NCBI RefSeq assembly: GCF_004769665.1 | Contig: NZ_RQGG01000013.1 | Location: 1-64,000 of the forward strand | DNA: 64,000 nt | DNA from: Leptospira kemamanensis | Lineage (GTDB): Bacteria > Spirochaetota > Leptospiria > Leptospirales > Leptospiraceae | Direction: 5' to 3' | Shown: piece after piece, positions 18,024-27,056 of the stretch | Layout of the letters: each line of letters starts with the position of its first letter | Position numbering within the stretch: position 1 is the stretch's first letter | Position numbers and translations under genes: made by a program | Notes under the pieces: model-generated | Seen by the model: the letters and a program-made list of their open reading frames with translations, nothing else | Told to the model about the DNA's origin: nothing | The model's database searches: none

Positions 18024-18755
18024 TTAACTTGCGGGAACGATTTCTACTTCCACACGACGGTTGGAACCATCTTTTGGATCAACGTTTTTAATAGGAGAAG
18101 AAGATCCAAGACCTTCCACAGTTCCAATTCGTTTTCCTTCGACTCCATTTTCAATGATGGCATCTTTTGCGGTGATCGCTCTATCCTTAGAAAGTCTGAG
18201 GTTTAAGTCTTCTGCTCCAGTGCGGTTTGCGTGTCCTGTGATATTGATTTTTGTTTCTGGGTAAGCAGCAAGAGCTTCCGCTAACTTATCAATGTTTTCT
18301 TTTCCTTTGCCTTTGAGGTCTGCTTTTCCGTCTTCAAACGCAATTCCACCGTCCATAGTTGCAGTAAGACCAACTGTCTCTCCACCTCTTTGGTTTTTTT
18401 CAAGAGTGATCCCTTGTTTTTTCATCTCTTCCGCCATGTTGTCATACATTGTGTTGAGATAAAAACCAGTTCCAAGTCCAGCTAAACAACCAGCACCAAG
18501 ACCAATGATCTTACCTTTGTTTTGTGGCTTCTTTTTTTCCATAGCCAAAGATTCTTTGATTTGTCTTTGGAAATTATTCTTTTTGTCTTTTGTATCTTTT
18601 TTTCTTTGAGATTCGTCGTAAACGGCACCTAACGCAAGACCAACACCACATCCAATGGAAGTACTGAGAATGAGTCGTTTTGTGTTGTCGGAAAGGCCAC
18701 AAGATATTGTGGTAAGTAGAGATAGGGATAAGAGTCCTGAGATGATTTGTTTCAA
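18024..18755 (-). CDS. OmpA-family lipoprotein with glycine-zipper segments
   Basis: A 243-residue outer-membrane lipoprotein. A TTG at 18755, eight bases after GAGGA, gives a clean signal MKQIISGLLSLSLLTTISC ending at the lipidated Cys19. Two Gly/Ala-rich hydrophobic segments (GCGVGLALGAV and GLGAGCLAGLGTG) are glycine-zipper-like and may span or line the membrane, as in YiaD. The C-terminal OmpA/MotB domain carries the peptidoglycan-binding pattern (NITGHANRTG ... LSKDRA ... NRRVEVEI). The role is anchoring the outer membrane to peptidoglycan. A longer frame to 18839 would run into the flaB terminator and is rejected. Confidence 0.8.
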   Translation of the reverse strand: MKQIISGLLSLSLLTTISCGLSDNTKRLILSTSIGCGVGLALGAVYDESQRKKDTKDKKNNFQRQIKESLAMEKKKPQNKGKIIGLGAGCLAGLGTGFYLNTMYDNMAEEMKKQGITLEKNQRGGETVGLTATMDGGIAFEDGKADLKGKGKENIDKLAEALAAYPETKINITGHANRTGAEDLNLRLSKDRAITAKDAIIENGVEGKRIGTVEGLGSSSPIKNVDPKDGSNRRVEVEIVPAS

Positions 18756-18801
18756 AGTAATTGTCCTCGCTAACATTTGAAATGTAGGTTTCGGACAAAG
18801 T

Positions 18802-18836
18802 TTAAAGAAATCCTCCCTGTTTGCAAGGAGGATTTC
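18802..18836 (-). terminator. Intrinsic terminator of flaB
   Basis: Read on the minus strand, GAAATCCTCC and GGAGGATTTC form a perfect 10-bp stem (plus coordinates 18807-18816 and 18827-18836) with a 10-base loop, followed by TTTAAA-type T-rich sequence. It lies 17 bases after the flaB stop and separates flaB from the OmpA-like gene. Confidence 0.7.
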
Positions 18837-18852
18837 CATCTCTTAAAAAACC

Positions 18853-19701
18853 TTAGTATCTGTCCGTGAGGAGTTTTACTACGGATTCTGGTCTGAGATT
18901 TGCTTGGGCAAGCATGGCCACACCCGATTTGGTTAGGATTTGGTTTTTGGAATATTCCACCATTTCCGTTGCCATATCCGCATCTCTTACTTGGGATTCA
19001 GAAGAAACCATGTTCACATAGTTGTTACTCAGTGACTTTAAGGTTAAATCCAAACGGTTGTAGTAGGCGCCGAGATCAGACCGAAGTCGGTTGACCCGAG
19101 AGATAGCGTCATCCAAAACCTGAAGTGAGTCGGTTGCTTTGTTCGGAGTGGAAAGCGTGATTTTGTTTCCCGCTTGTTTCAGTTTTAAGGAAGAACTTGT
19201 CATCGTATTGATGTAGACTTCAATTTTTTCTGTTCCGTTAGCACCGACTTGTAAGGTCATTGGAGTTTTGGCTGCTCGTGAAAAGCGACCATCTAGTGGT
19301 TTGACTTTGTTAAACTCCGCAGATGTTCCGATACGTTCCACTTCTTCCACAAGTTGAGATACTTCTAATTGGACTAGTTTTCTGTCCTCATTGGAATAAA
19401 TCCCGTTTGCCGATTGTACGGAAAGCTCGCGTAACCTCTGTAATATGGAGTTTACTTGGTCCAAAGATCCTTCTGTCACTTGCAGAAACGACATTCCATC
19501 CTGGGTATTTCGTTCTGCTTGGCCGAGGGCCCTGATTTGGGATCTAAGTTTTTCGGATACGGAGAACCCCAAGGAATCATCCCCTGGTCTGTTGATTCGC
19601 ATACCCGTTGCTAGGTGTTCCATGGACTTGTCCATGTCACGACTGGTGTTTGTAAGTGCCCGTTTTGCAACGAGTGCACTGATGTTGTGATTGATAATCA
19701 T
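18853..19701 (-). CDS. flaB: Flagellin core protein FlaB
   Basis: A 282-residue flagellin that builds the core of the periplasmic flagella. The N-terminal D0/D1 helices (MIINHNISALVAKRAL ... SLGFSVSEKLRSQIRAL) and C-terminal helix (VSSESQVRDADMATEMVEY ... GVAMLAQANL) are conserved, with the short variable centre usual for spirochaetal FlaB. The ATG at 19701 follows GGAGGG, so the in-frame extension MDTQEGVT is not translated. It is monocistronic, with its own promoter and terminator; Leptospira carry several flaB paralogues, so which one this is cannot be said. Confidence 0.93.
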   Translation of the reverse strand: MIINHNISALVAKRALTNTSRDMDKSMEHLATGMRINRPGDDSLGFSVSEKLRSQIRALGQAERNTQDGMSFLQVTEGSLDQVNSILQRLRELSVQSANGIYSNEDRKLVQLEVSQLVEEVERIGTSAEFNKVKPLDGRFSRAAKTPMTLQVGANGTEKIEVYINTMTSSSLKLKQAGNKITLSTPNKATDSLQVLDDAISRVNRLRSDLGAYYNRLDLTLKSLSNNYVNMVSSESQVRDADMATEMVEYSKNQILTKSGVAMLAQANLRPESVVKLLTDRY

Positions 19702-19847
19702 TGTCACACCCTCCTGTGTGTCCATGACCCGCTTGTTTCCCTACAGGCGGAGAAAGAAAAAAATTCAGTTTCCAGAAATCCATTCCTTCGAGGAGAGAAG
19801 GGGGTTGCCTGCCCTTGGTTCTCCCGTGAATTTTTCCTTTCCAGATG

Positions 19848-19877
19848 ATTCTACACCAAAAAACTAAGGACTGTAAA
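19848..19877 (-). promoter_or_regulatory. Sigma70-like promoter for flaB
   Basis: On the minus strand TTTACA (plus 19872-19877) and TAGAAT (plus 19848-19853) are separated by 18 bases. This would give a leader of about 140 bases before flaB. No clear sigma28 element was seen. Read by eye only. Confidence 0.35.
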
Positions 19878-19906
19878 GAAAATTTAGGGTAAGAGGACTT
19901 AAGAAT

Positions 19907-20479
19907 TTGAAAATCTATACCAAATTTGGCGATGGCGGACAAACCTATTTAGCATCTGGGAAAAAGGTACAAAAAACGGACAGAAGGGTGGATCTTTATG
20001 GAACCTGTGATGAATTGAATAGCACCATCGGCCTTGCACTCTCTCTCGGCAAAGACCAAACGATTGAAAAATCGTTTTTAGTCTATTTGCAAAACATCCA
20101 AAGTTTTCTGTTTGAAATTGGTTCCGAGCTCGCAGGTTATGTGCCAAAAGATGCGAAAGAGGGAACTGTGGTAAATACCGAAGATGTGTCTTCGATCGAA
20201 CATGAGATTGACCGATTGATGGAGACCTTACCAGAAATTAAATATTTTATCTTACCTGGAGGAACCCAAATGGCAAGTGCTTTACATATGGCGCGTACTG
20301 TTTGTCGTCGTTTGGAGCGGGACCTACTTGTGTATGTCGAAGCAGGTGGTGAAATCCACAATGATCTCCGTATTTATTTGAATCGTTTGTCGGATTATTT
20401 GTTTGTTGCAGCTCGGTTTGTGAATTTTTCATTGGGGCATGAGGAAACCATTTGGCAGAGCCGAAGCAAATTCAAATAA
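19907..20479 (+). CDS. pduO: ATP:cob(I)alamin adenosyltransferase (PduO type)
   Basis: A 190-residue cytoplasmic enzyme that transfers the adenosyl group of ATP to cob(I)alamin to make coenzyme B12. It begins KIYTKFGDGGQTYLASGKKV, the PduO ATP-binding start, followed by RVDLYGTCDELNS and later LPGGTQMASALHMAR-T-V-CRRLER, the conserved helix with the ATP-contacting Arg and Glu. It is the PduO/MMAB fold, not the unrelated CobA/BtuR fold. The start is TTG at 19907, eight or so bases after AGAGGA. Its end overlaps the peptide transporter start by 28 bases. Confidence 0.88.
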   Translation: MKIYTKFGDGGQTYLASGKKVQKTDRRVDLYGTCDELNSTIGLALSLGKDQTIEKSFLVYLQNIQSFLFEIGSELAGYVPKDAKEGTVVNTEDVSSIEHEIDRLMETLPEIKYFILPGGTQMASALHMARTVCRRLERDLLVYVEAGGEIHNDLRIYLNRLSDYLFVAARFVNFSLGHEETIWQSRSKFK

Positions 20480-21774
20480 ATTCCCATCCAAAAGGAATTT
20501 CTGTTTTATTCCTCACTGAAATGTGGGAACGGCTCAGTTATTATGGAATGCGAGCCTTACTTGTTTTGTATTTGGTGCAGTCCCTTGGATTTTCTGATAA
20601 AGATGCCGGAATCATTTATGGATACTATACCAGTTTTGTTTATCTAACACCTGTGATTGGGGGTTATCTCACAGATCGTTATTTCAGTTATCGATTTGCG
20701 ATTTTTTTGGGAGGTGTTCTGATGTTACTCGGCCATCTTTCCTTGGCAGTTCCTGGATTAGAATTTTTTTATTTAGGTCTCTTTCTCATTGCGATTGGAA
20801 ATGGATTTTTTAAACCCAATATCTCCACTATCTTTGGTAGGTTGTATGTAGAAAAACCCAACCTTCGGGATAGTGGGTTTACTATTTTTTATATGGGTAT
20901 TAATGTAGGTGGTCTACTTGGTCCCGTCATCGCTGGGAGTTTGGGTGAAAAAGTGGATTGGCATCTTGGCTTTTTTGCAGCGAGTGTCGGGATGGCGATT
21001 GGGATGATCGTATTTTATTTGGGAAGTCAGTCTTTACCAGACTCTGTTTGGCAAAAAGAAACAAAGGAAATTCCAAAACAAACAATTGAAACCTCACAAG
21101 GAAAGAGAGAAGATTTTAAGAACGACATGGCAAAGTTGATTCTCATCGGGTTATTATCCTTTTTTAGTATCTTCTTTTGGATGGCTTTCGAACAAATGGG
21201 CAGCTCTTTGAATTTATTTGCTCTTCGACATACAGACCGTGATTTTTTTGGATTGGAAATCCCCGCTTCCCTCTTACAGTCGTTAAATCCTTTGATGATC
21301 CTTGTGTTTGGACCTATGATTTCAGGTCTTTGGATAAGTCTTGCGAAATCCGATCAAAATCCGAATCCAATTTTGAAGTTTGTGATGAGTTTGTTTTTAT
21401 TAGGCATTGGATTTTTGGTGATGGTGATTGCGGCCAACCAAGCGGAGACGGGTGTCTCCGTTTCTATTTTGTTTTTGGTATCTGTCTATTTTTGGAACAC
21501 CCTCAGTGAATTGTGTTTATCTCCGGTAGGTTTGTCTTTTGTGAGTAAAATGGCACCTGTTCGATATGCATCACTTCTCATGGGAATTTGGTTTTTATCA
21601 ACGGCCTTTGGGCATTATGCGGCCGGAATCCTATCTGGTTACCAAAACGAATGGGGAAGTATGGTGTTTTTTTACGGATTCTTTGTGTGTGTTTCTTGGT
21701 CTGCTGCGTTACTACTATATGGAATTTATCTCTGGAAACAAAAGACCATCCAAACTCTTCTGGAAGGGGACTAA
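20452..21774 (+). CDS. POT-family proton-dependent peptide transporter
   Basis: A 440-residue major-facilitator transporter of the POT/PTR2 family, importing di- and tripeptides with protons. The first helix carries the E-x-x-E-R motif (TEMWERLSYYGMRA), and GGYLTDRYFSYR plus the GNGFFKPNISTIFGRLY segment are the PTR2 family signatures. About 12 helices are visible. The conserved HPKGISVLFLTEMWER start requires the TTG at 20452, inside the end of the adenosyltransferase gene, so the two are likely translationally coupled. Confidence 0.88.
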   Translation: MAEPKQIQINSHPKGISVLFLTEMWERLSYYGMRALLVLYLVQSLGFSDKDAGIIYGYYTSFVYLTPVIGGYLTDRYFSYRFAIFLGGVLMLLGHLSLAVPGLEFFYLGLFLIAIGNGFFKPNISTIFGRLYVEKPNLRDSGFTIFYMGINVGGLLGPVIAGSLGEKVDWHLGFFAASVGMAIGMIVFYLGSQSLPDSVWQKETKEIPKQTIETSQGKREDFKNDMAKLILIGLLSFFSIFFWMAFEQMGSSLNLFALRHTDRDFFGLEIPASLLQSLNPLMILVFGPMISGLWISLAKSDQNPNPILKFVMSLFLLGIGFLVMVIAANQAETGVSVSILFLVSVYFWNTLSELCLSPVGLSFVSKMAPVRYASLLMGIWFLSTAFGHYAAGILSGYQNEWGSMVFFYGFFVCVSWSAALLLYGIYLWKQKTIQTLLEGD

Positions 21775-21787
21775 AAACCCTATGCCA

Positions 21788-23515
21788 TTAACCTTTTGTT
21801 TCTAAGACGAGAGTTTCAATCTCGTCAAACTTTTCTTCTCCGGCAAGTGTGATGACTTGTTCTGCAAGAAGTTTTGCTTTCCAAGTTGATATTTCGGATA
21901 CTTTTTCTGCGACCTCTTTCATAAGAGGAAGAGCCGAACTCAAATCTCGAATCCCAAGACCAATGAGAACCGCAGTAAACATGGGATCACTTCCTATTTC
22001 CCCACAGATACTAATGGGTTTTTTCTGAGAGTTTGCCACTTCCACAATGTTTTTTAAAAGTAATAAAAAGACCACTTGCCATGGATTGTATAAGTCTCCC
22101 ACCAAATGGTTGTTACGCTCAACGGCGAGTAAGTATTGTAGTAAGTCATTGGTTCCAATGCTATAAAAATCTACATGGTTTCCGAGAAAGGGTAGGTTTA
22201 GGGCACAGGCAGGTGTTTCCACCATGATTCCTAACGGAATTTTTTTGGTAATGACAAGGCCTTGCGATTTTAACTCTTCCAAACATTCTGCCATCAACGC
22301 TTTTGATTGTAAAATTTCAGATCGTGTTGTGATCATAGGCAACATGATTCGCATGGTTCCATATTCACTCGCACGGAGAAGTGCTCGGAGTTGTTCTTTA
22401 AAAAAATGGGGATGCCTGAGTAAGTAACGAATCCCTCTGTTTCCGAGAAATGGATTTTCTTCTTCGTATCCATTTTCCATTTTATCAGCACCGATGTCCC
22501 AAACACGGAACGTGACAGGACGACCCACCATTTTTAGTAAAATCCGTTTGTAAACGGCGAACTGTTCTTCTTCCGTTGGTTTGAATTCCACATAACGAAT
22601 GAATAGAATTTCTGTCCGTACAAGTCCAATCCCGTCAGCACCTTGGAGAAAGGCTGTGTCGACTTCTTCTTCCGAATCAATATTAGCGCGGAGGGTGAAC
22701 TTTTTTCCGTCTTTGGTTTTGAGTTCCTTCGGTCCATCACTGATTTCTCGGATGGGAATGGTGGTTTTGATTTCACTTTTGATCCCAGCGAGTTTGATTT
22801 CATCGATTCCTGGGGAACGATTCAGGATCCCTTTTGTGGCATCGAGTAAGATATAATCATCATCTTTTACGTGTGAGGTGATGTTTTTTAATCCCACAAT
22901 GGTGGGGATCCCATAATTCCTGGCAATAATGGCAGTATGTCCCGTTTTCCCCCCGAAGTCTGTGGCAATGCCTCGGAGTTTGGACTTACCCAATTGGATC
23001 ATCTCGGAAGGGGTGATCTCTTTTGCGATGAGGATGACATCTTCAGGGATAATGGTGGGTTCTGCCCCTTTTTCCGGATATAAGTTTGATTCAATGCGTT
23101 TGCCTATGTCTAGGATGTGGTCGGCACGTTCTCGAAAATATTCATCTGGAATGGATTGGAATTCATCATATAAGGAACTGACAGCTGTTTCTAACGCAAG
23201 TCCCGCCGATTCATTGTTTTGTGCGATTCGTTCAAAAACTCGGGCACGAAAGAGGGGGTCATTTAAAAAGACAATTTGGGATTCTAGGATTTCGGAGAGT
23301 TCCCTGTTTTGTTTGGATTTTTGAACAAGATCGGCTAAGTCGTCTTCTGTTTTTTGGAGTCCTTTTTTGAGGAGTTCAACTTCTTCTTTGATCTCTTCAG
23401 GGCTAAGGTCAGTACGGTCTTCTCGTTTCCGTTTGGTTTGTTTCCAACGAAAGACCTTTCCATACACTGTTCCTGGGTAGGCAGAGATGCCCTTAAATGT
23501 GGTTTTTTCTTCCAT
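21788..23515 (-). CDS. ptsI: PTS enzyme I (phosphoenolpyruvate-protein phosphotransferase)
   Basis: A 575-residue enzyme that takes phosphate from PEP and passes it to HPr. The N-terminal HPr-binding and swivel domains include the phospho-histidine loop GGKTGHTAIIAR; the C-terminal PEP-binding barrel has IGLVRTEILF, FRVWDIGADK, GTNDLLQY and the active-site Cys in CGEIGSDP. There is no GAF domain, so it is enzyme I proper rather than EI-Ntr. No HPr or sugar-specific EII gene is present here; in Leptospira the system is thought to be regulatory. It is the last gene of the Mla/lpxC run. ATG 23515 is preferred to the upstream 23530 start. Confidence 0.88.
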   Translation of the reverse strand: MEEKTTFKGISAYPGTVYGKVFRWKQTKRKREDRTDLSPEEIKEEVELLKKGLQKTEDDLADLVQKSKQNRELSEILESQIVFLNDPLFRARVFERIAQNNESAGLALETAVSSLYDEFQSIPDEYFRERADHILDIGKRIESNLYPEKGAEPTIIPEDVILIAKEITPSEMIQLGKSKLRGIATDFGGKTGHTAIIARNYGIPTIVGLKNITSHVKDDDYILLDATKGILNRSPGIDEIKLAGIKSEIKTTIPIREISDGPKELKTKDGKKFTLRANIDSEEEVDTAFLQGADGIGLVRTEILFIRYVEFKPTEEEQFAVYKRILLKMVGRPVTFRVWDIGADKMENGYEEENPFLGNRGIRYLLRHPHFFKEQLRALLRASEYGTMRIMLPMITTRSEILQSKALMAECLEELKSQGLVITKKIPLGIMVETPACALNLPFLGNHVDFYSIGTNDLLQYLLAVERNNHLVGDLYNPWQVVFLLLLKNIVEVANSQKKPISICGEIGSDPMFTAVLIGLGIRDLSSALPLMKEVAEKVSEISTWKAKLLAEQVITLAGEEKFDEIETLVLETKG

Positions 23516-23577
23516 CCGAACCTTTGCCAAAAATACTTTTGGTTTGGCCTAGTTTGGAAAGTAAAAAACCGTACGAA

Positions 23578-24486
23578 TTACCGTGTGGCTTCTTTTTTAG
23601 AAAAAAGTGGGATCCGTTTGCTTTTGTATTGAGTGAGTTCGTTTCCTGTGACTTGGCTCATAATGCATTTGGCAAGTGAGATATCCAAGGCATGACCCGC
23701 TTTGGAGGCAATTAAGTGGCCTCGAAACGGACGACCCATGACAGCAAGGTCTCCCACAAGGTCAAGGATCTTATGACGAACACATTCATTGTCATAACGC
23801 AGATGGTCATTCAAATACCCATCATCTGTGAGAACCACTGCATTGTCGAGTGACCCACCCATGGCAAGGCCTCGTGCTTGGAGGGCTTCCACATCTTTTA
23901 AGAACCCGAAAGTCCGAGCAGGAAGGATGTCGGTTCCCAAAATGGATTCGTCAAGTGTTGTGGTGTAAGACTGACCCCGGAGAAGTGGGTGGTTAAAATC
24001 GATGCTATAAGTGACTTTTAATTCCTCGGAAGGGAGCATTACCAGGTATTTGTCCCCGTCTACAACCCAAATTGGGTTTGTGATGGTAATTGGTTCTACT
24101 GTTTCGTCTAGAACCCGAATTCCTGCAGAACGAATTCCTTCCCAAAATGGGAGGGAAGATCCATCCATAATCGGGACTTCCACTGAATCAATTTCAAAAA
24201 TACAATCGGTAATGCCTAGGGTATGAACTGCGGCGAGTAAATGTTCGATGGTTTGCACTCGGTTTGAGCTACCATCGCCAATCGTTGTGGCATTACTTGT
24301 GTCCACAACATGGTCAAGGGAGACCGGAATTCGGATTTTTTGGATGCCTTTGTAGAGATAAAAAATAAGACCTGTATTTGCCTCAGCTGGATGGAGGCGA
24401 AGTGTAACCACTTTCCCAGAATGTACGCCGATTCCCTTCAATGTGACAGAGTTTTGGATCGTTTTTCGATGGATCAACGTTTGCAT
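23578..24486 (-). CDS. lpxC: UDP-3-O-acyl-N-acetylglucosamine deacetylase LpxC
   Basis: A 302-residue zinc amidase catalysing the committed step of lipid A synthesis. The zinc ligands and catalytic residues are readable: EHLLAA with His82, the HKILDLVGD motif giving the second His and the Asp, and the GHLIASKAGH loop with the catalytic His. Length matches the family. The ATG at 24486 follows AGGAAT, but that ribosome-binding site is enclosed in an 8-bp hairpin. A 178-base gap separates it from mlaD, so it may have its own promoter as well as read-through. Confidence 0.95.
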   Translation of the reverse strand: MQTLIHRKTIQNSVTLKGIGVHSGKVVTLRLHPAEANTGLIFYLYKGIQKIRIPVSLDHVVDTSNATTIGDGSSNRVQTIEHLLAAVHTLGITDCIFEIDSVEVPIMDGSSLPFWEGIRSAGIRVLDETVEPITITNPIWVVDGDKYLVMLPSEELKVTYSIDFNHPLLRGQSYTTTLDESILGTDILPARTFGFLKDVEALQARGLAMGGSLDNAVVLTDDGYLNDHLRYDNECVRHKILDLVGDLAVMGRPFRGHLIASKAGHALDISLAKCIMSQVTGNELTQYKSKRIPLFSKKEATR

Positions 24487-24491
24487 AATCA

Positions 24492-24517
24492 ATTCCTACT
24501 TACAGATTTGTAGGAAT
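24492..24517 (-). promoter_or_regulatory. Hairpin enclosing the lpxC ribosome-binding site
   Basis: On the minus strand ATTCCTAC (plus 24510-24517) pairs perfectly with GTAGGAAT (plus 24492-24499) across a 10-base loop. The right arm contains the AGGA Shine-Dalgarno sequence, five bases before the lpxC ATG. If it folds, initiation would be blocked, suggesting translational control. Confidence 0.55.
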
Positions 24518-24527
24518 CCGGTCTCGG

Positions 24528-24556
24528 ACAATTCCAAAACCGATCGGTGAAGTCAA
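24528..24556 (-). promoter_or_regulatory. Possible lpxC promoter
   Basis: TTGACT (plus 24551-24556) and AATTGT (plus 24528-24533) with a 17-base spacer on the minus strand. The -35 is good, the -10 poor. The transcript would begin just before the hairpin that covers the lpxC ribosome-binding site. Confidence 0.3.
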
Positions 24557-24664
24557 AAAAATGTCTCTTTTTTACAACAGTGTGGTGGAATTGTGACGGC
24601 CAGAGTTTGGGGCAAATCCGACTAGTTTTCGCTACAAATTAGGCCGTATTCTCCGTGTTAGTCC

Positions 24665-25438
24665 CTAAAAAGCACTGAGGGCAGAGCGAATGAAGCTGGT
24701 AACAGGGGCTTGTTCTCTTGTGTCTTCCAAACCTTCTCGGAGTTCTTTCAAAACCACTTGGGCATCCCCGAGAGTGGTATTCACTGATTTATGTACGTCG
24801 TTCTCGTTAATCAGTTTGCCGAGAGTGCCTTGGCCCTCATTGATTTTCCCTGTGATGCCTGCGATGTTTTGCACCGTTTTTCGGATATCGGATCTGTTTT
24901 CAGCAATGAGTTCGGAAAGGGAAACCAGTGGGTCTTGGGTCACTTTTCCTTGGATGGGGAGGAGTTTTCCCGAACGCGGTGAGATTTCAATCTGGCTCAT
25001 GGGAGTTTCCGTCATCAGGTATTCTTTTGTTTTGGGATCGACTGGAAACTTGGAGCCGGGATCAAGGGAGACCACGCGGCCCGATAATAAACTTTCGTTT
25101 TTGATCGTAATTTCGTAATTGGAGAAAAGTTGGACTTTGCCTTTGAGGAGTAAGGTGAGCTCCACTTTTGTTCCGATCCCAGTTTCCCCTTCTGGCAATA
25201 AATTTCCCATCTCATCAATTTGCACCAAACGGATTTTGGAAACATACCCAAACGGAACACCATGGATGGTGACCTTGTTTCCAATTTTAATCCCTTCTGC
25301 ATCTGGGAAATACACTGGCAATTTGTAACCCGATTTTTGAAAGGGTCCACCTTCCGTAACAATGGTGAAATAACCAACTGCTACCAGTGAGAAGACAAAT
25401 AAAAGTCCAACGATGAGAGCGCGACCTATGGTAGGCAT
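24665..25438 (-). CDS. mlaD: MlaD-family MCE lipid-transport protein
   Basis: A 257-residue membrane-anchored periplasmic protein. One N-terminal helix (about residues 7-25) precedes a single MCE domain (about 35-120: [25 protein letters not shown] is its conserved opening, ending in the AGI-x-GN-x-V pattern). The C-terminal part (170-257) is helical with [13 protein letters not shown] repeats, as in other MlaD-type proteins that form a hexameric hydrophobic tunnel. It works with MlaE and MlaF encoded just upstream to move phospholipids between membranes. No mlaB, mlaC or mlaA is adjacent. Confidence 0.87.
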   Translation of the reverse strand: MPTIGRALIVGLLFVFSLVAVGYFTIVTEGGPFQKSGYKLPVYFPDAEGIKIGNKVTIHGVPFGYVSKIRLVQIDEMGNLLPEGETGIGTKVELTLLLKGKVQLFSNYEITIKNESLLSGRVVSLDPGSKFPVDPKTKEYLMTETPMSQIEISPRSGKLLPIQGKVTQDPLVSLSELIAENRSDIRKTVQNIAGITGKINEGQGTLGKLINENDVHKSVNTTLGDAQVVLKELREGLEDTREQAPVTSFIRSALSAF

Positions 25439-25470
25439 TCCCTAAAATTCTCCTTGGGTTGTGAACAAAG

Positions 25471-26259
25471 TCAATTGGATTTTCCTTTTTTTAATTCAGA
25501 GTGGTCGAGGATCATCGGACCCACCGTATTTCCATGAATGAACTGTTGAATGACTGGATCCTTCGAAGATTGGATTTCTTCTGGTGTCCCGCAGAACTGC
25601 ACTTTGCCTTCATACAAAAAACTAATGCGATCCGCAATTCGATAGGCTGAGTTCATGTCATGGGTGACCACAATGGATGTAAGACCGAGTTCTTTTTGTA
25701 ATCGAATGACCAGGTCATTGATGACGTTTGACATTACAGGATCAAGGCCCGAGGTAGGTTCGTCATACATCACAATTTTGGGTCTGGAAGTGAGGGCACG
25801 GGCAAGGCCCACACGTTTTTTCATCCCTCCCGAGATATTGCTGGGAAGAGTGTCTTTGGCGGGAACTAAGTCTAACCACTGTAATTTTTCCATCACAATC
25901 CGATCGAGTTCTGCACCTGAGGCAATTTTATGTTCTCGTAAAGGAAGAGCCACATTCTCATACACGGTGAGCCAATTGATGAGGGCACCCGATTGGAAAA
26001 GAACTCCCAACTTGGATCGTAGTTCTTCGCGTTTCTTTTCATTCGCGTGGACTATGGATTCTCCAAAGATAAAACAATCTCCTTCATCGGGTTCAAGTAG
26101 TCCCGTGATGTGTTTGAGACTTACCGATTTTCCTGTTCCTGAAGGACCAAGGATGACCATGGTTTCTCCCTGTTTCACTTGTAAGTTCATACCACGTAAG
26201 ATCTTACGTTTGCCGAAGGCTTTGTGAACCTGTTTCATTTCAATGGCAAATGGTTCCAT
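25471..26259 (-). CDS. mlaF: MlaF-family ABC transporter ATPase
   Basis: A 262-residue cytoplasmic ATPase that powers MCE lipid transport. Walker A is GPSGTGKSV, the signature motif [14 protein letters not shown] carries the MKKR variant typical of MlaF, and Walker B is [13 protein letters not shown] with the switch histidine in VVTHDM. It sits eight bases downstream of mlaE and 32 upstream of mlaD, a standard mlaEFD order read on the minus strand. Confidence 0.93.
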   Translation of the reverse strand: MEPFAIEMKQVHKAFGKRKILRGMNLQVKQGETMVILGPSGTGKSVSLKHITGLLEPDEGDCFIFGESIVHANEKKREELRSKLGVLFQSGALINWLTVYENVALPLREHKIASGAELDRIVMEKLQWLDLVPAKDTLPSNISGGMKKRVGLARALTSRPKIVMYDEPTSGLDPVMSNVINDLVIRLQKELGLTSIVVTHDMNSAYRIADRISFLYEGKVQFCGTPEEIQSSKDPVIQQFIHGNTVGPMILDHSELKKGKSN

Positions 26260-26267
26260 ACTGTCCT

Positions 26268-27056
26268 TTATTTATAGAAGAGTGCTGTGAGCACATAACC
26301 AGAAAAGATGACCATGAGAAAGGAAGTCACAACCGCTTTTCTTGTGGTTTGGCCCACACCGATCGCACCCCCTTCCGTTCTAAGACCCTGGCTACAAGAT
26401 ATGGTCGCAATCGACAATCCAAACACATACCCTTTTAGGAGTCCCACATACAAATCTTTGAGCCCTGGAACAGAAGAGATTCGGTAGTAAACATCTTGGA
26501 AATAACTAATGATATCAATTCCCAATTGGAAGTGACCCACAATTCCACCACCTAAGATTCCGAGAGCTGCTGAATACACACATAAAACCGGTACCATCAG
26601 TGAAAAACCAACAATCCGTGGCATCACGAGATACCGCACAGGACTAATCGACATCACTTCCAAGGCATCAATTTCTTCGGATACCTTCATCGTTCCAATC
26701 TCTGCCGCCATGGCCGATCCAACGGAGGCCGCAAGGATCAGTGAGGTCATAAAAGGAGACATCTCTCTTGTGAGTGTGATGGTAAGGAGGAGTCCAATTT
26801 GGCCTTCCGCACCAAAGTCACGTAAACCTAGGCCTGTGTTCAGTCCAAGGATCATCCCCGTGAAAACTGATACAATGGAAACGACAAATAAGGAACCAAC
26901 ACCAGCGATGAACATCTGTTCTAAGATCTCACGGCGTTTGAAATACAGATGGTGGGATTGTCCAATGGCTCTGAATAGCAGTAACACAGTATACCCAATG
27001 GCATATAGGAAGGGTTCGATGGTTTTACGATAGAATCGGATCATATTTCCCACCAA
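26268..27056 (-). CDS. mlaE: MlaE-family MCE transporter permease
   Basis: A 262-residue inner-membrane permease with five to six helices. The family is shown by [20 protein letters not shown] near the N-terminus, the [19 protein letters not shown] coupling segment (the EIG and EEIDAL motifs contact MlaF) and [18 protein letters not shown] near the end. It forms the dimeric core of the MCE lipid transporter. Its start overlaps the end of the upstream repeat protein gene by 16 bases, implying coupling. Confidence 0.93.
   Translation of the reverse strand: MVGNMIRFYRKTIEPFLYAIGYTVLLLFRAIGQSHHLYFKRREILEQMFIAGVGSLFVVSIVSVFTGMILGLNTGLGLRDFGAEGQIGLLLTITLTREMSPFMTSLILAASVGSAMAAEIGTMKVSEEIDALEVMSISPVRYLVMPRIVGFSLMVPVLCVYSAALGILGGGIVGHFQLGIDIISYFQDVYYRISSVPGLKDLYVGLLKGYVFGLSIATISCSQGLRTEGGAIGVGQTTRKAVVTSFLMVIFSGYVLTALFYK

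Noticed and set aside
18756..18839. Longer start of the OmpA lipoprotein
   Set aside because: The extension reads through the flaB terminator hairpin and spoils the lipoprotein signal; TTG 18755 with GAGGA is better.
19702..19906. Cobalamin riboswitch ahead of the adenosyltransferase
   Set aside because: No B12-box-like sequence or extended fold was seen; the gap is used by flaB upstream elements on the other strand.
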